Positions 14,767-15,351 of a stretch of DNA of 15,351 nucleotides are shown here, piece after piece (within the stretch, counting starts at the first letter, position 1; each line of letters opens with the position of its first letter). A program made the translations under genes and the position numbers. The DNA is from an uncultured Candidatus Saccharibacteria bacterium (GTDB lineage: Bacteria; Patescibacteriota; Saccharimonadia; CAILAD01; GCA-016700035): contig CALKUN010000029.1 of NCBI GenBank assembly GCA_937996675.1, forward strand, positions 1 through 15,351. Reading direction: 5' to 3'. Under the pieces are notes generated by a model. The model saw nothing but the letters and a program-made list of their open reading frames with translations. It did not search any database and was not told where the DNA came from.

Positions 14767-15351
14767 GCGAACAAATCATACCTCGCAAGAGTCTTAGCCC
14801 GCGCACACCAAGTGGCAAAAAGTACATTCGCCCGTCAGTAATCCTGCTTATGAGCTTCAAAAATCTTTTCTTCAAAAAGCTCCGCACCTCTCTGACGATT
14901 TTGGGTGTAGTGATTGGGATAGGTGCAATCGTCTTCCTCGTTTCGCTTGGTCTCGGCCTTCAGCGCGTCGTATCGCAGCAAGTGATCGGCTCACAATCAG
15001 TCAAAGCGATCGATGTGAACTCATCCAAGCCGCGTTTAATACGTATTAATGATGAGGCTATTAGTAAGTTTCGTAAGCTAGGTCACGTCGAGAGTATCGC
15101 AAAGACTTTTTCATTCCCTGGCAAGTCTAGCTTCAAGGGCGCAACAATAGACACCGTGATATACGGATCCGACGAGGCTTACCTGGAACTGGGCTCATTT
15201 AAGGTATCGGCCGGACGTAATAAGATAGAAAATGAATCAGAGATAATCATCAACAATACGCTTCTCAGCACGCTTGGCATCAAGGATGCCGAGAAAGCCC
15301 TGAGGCAACAAATTACGGTCATCGTACCGGCAGAGAGTACGGCCGATCAAC
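14763..15351 (+). CDS. MacB/FtsX-type ABC permease, 3' end beyond window
   Basis: The frame opens at the ATG overlapping the ATPase stop (ATGA) and stays open to the right edge, giving 196 residues. A basic cytosolic start is followed by SFKNLFFKKLRTSLTILGVV and a transmembrane segment at about residues 44-66 (IGIGAIVFLVSLGLG). This R/K-x-x-LR-T-x-LT-x-LG-x-x-IG pattern is typical of the first helix of MacB-type permeases. The following extracytoplasmic region (VESIAKTFSFPGKSSFKG, VIYGSDEAYLELGSFKVSAGR, SEIIINNTLLSTLGIKD) resembles the MacB periplasmic core domain. The remaining three membrane helices would lie outside the window. A weak GGAG lies 10 bases before the start. With the preceding ATPase it should form a homodimeric mechanotransmitter-type transporter. 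Confidence 0.92.
   Translation, partial: MSEQIIPRKSLSPRTPSGKKYIRPSVILLMSFKNLFFKKLRTSLTILGVVIGIGAIVFLVSLGLGLQRVVSQQVIGSQSVKAIDVNSSKPRLIRINDEAISKFRKLGHVESIAKTFSFPGKSSFKGATIDTVIYGSDEAYLELGSFKVSAGRNKIENESEIIINNTLLSTLGIKDAEKALRQQITVIVPAESTADQ

Noticed and set aside
1..15351. Alternative genetic code with TGA as glycine
   Set aside because: TGA ends the small membrane protein gene at 4880 and the ATPase gene at 14766, in each case overlapping the next gene's start, and no core gene has an internal TGA.
1..15351. CRISPR array, tRNA, rRNA, insertion sequence or phage genes
   Set aside because: No regularly spaced identical repeats, cloverleaf with a GTTCRA-type loop in a gap, transposase motif or phage structural gene could be found; all gaps are 121 bp or shorter.

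Overview
The window reads as a chromosomal segment of a small-genome bacterium of the Candidate Phyla Radiation (CPR), most plausibly Saccharibacteria/TM7. That placement is an inference from gene content: a sensor kinase with nine membrane segments beside an orphan receiver, a DUF2156 protein, divergent pgk and eno, and a giant LamG/FN3 surface protein coupled to a MacB-type transporter. It is also consistent with tight packing, ordinary use of TGA as stop (which argues against the Gracilibacteria/Absconditabacteria code) and moderate GC. No rRNA, tRNA, CRISPR array, insertion sequence or phage gene is visible, and no gene-free stretch exceeds about 120 bp.

Layout. (1) 1-865: 3' part of a GC-rich GNAT-like acetyltransferase gene entering from the left. 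(2) 869-1810, minus: a DUF2156 (phosphatidylglycerol lysyltransferase C-terminal-like) protein, convergent with the first gene. (3) 1857-4541: a two-component pair, a membrane histidine kinase followed by a stand-alone receiver. (4) 4584-6058: a small two-TM protein whose stop codon overlaps the start of pgk. (5) A perfectly symmetric terminator at 6062-6102 separates pgk from the convergent enolase gene (6112-7713, minus). The enolase carries a Pro/Ala/Gln-rich tail of about 125 residues. (6) 7835-13954: a 2039-residue surface protein, followed with overlapping codons by an ABC ATPase (13954-14766) and a MacB/FtsX-type permease that runs off the right edge.

The most interesting object is the giant protein. 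A LamG-type (concanavalin A-like) domain appears to be split by an insertion of about 712 residues made of 14 kelch-like repeats, i.e. probably two seven-bladed beta-propellers, and is then completed. Ig/FN3-like modules and a hydrophobic C-terminal segment follow. Its only eight cysteines fall in four local pairs, consistent with disulfides outside the cell.

A second theme is translation start. The first gene of five apparent transcription units has a -10-like hexamer within about 6-15 nt of its start codon and no well-placed Shine-Dalgarno sequence. Downstream genes start by ATGA or TAATG overlap. This suggests leaderless initiation plus translational coupling. A third theme is a low-GC block (about 880-3150) that ends inside the histidine kinase gene, suggesting a mosaic origin of its sensor half.

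Functionally, pgk and eno belong to lower glycolysis. The kinase and receiver form a signalling pair with no visible output domain. The LamG/propeller protein and the ABC genes look like one cell-envelope operon whose substrate or partner cannot be read from sequence.
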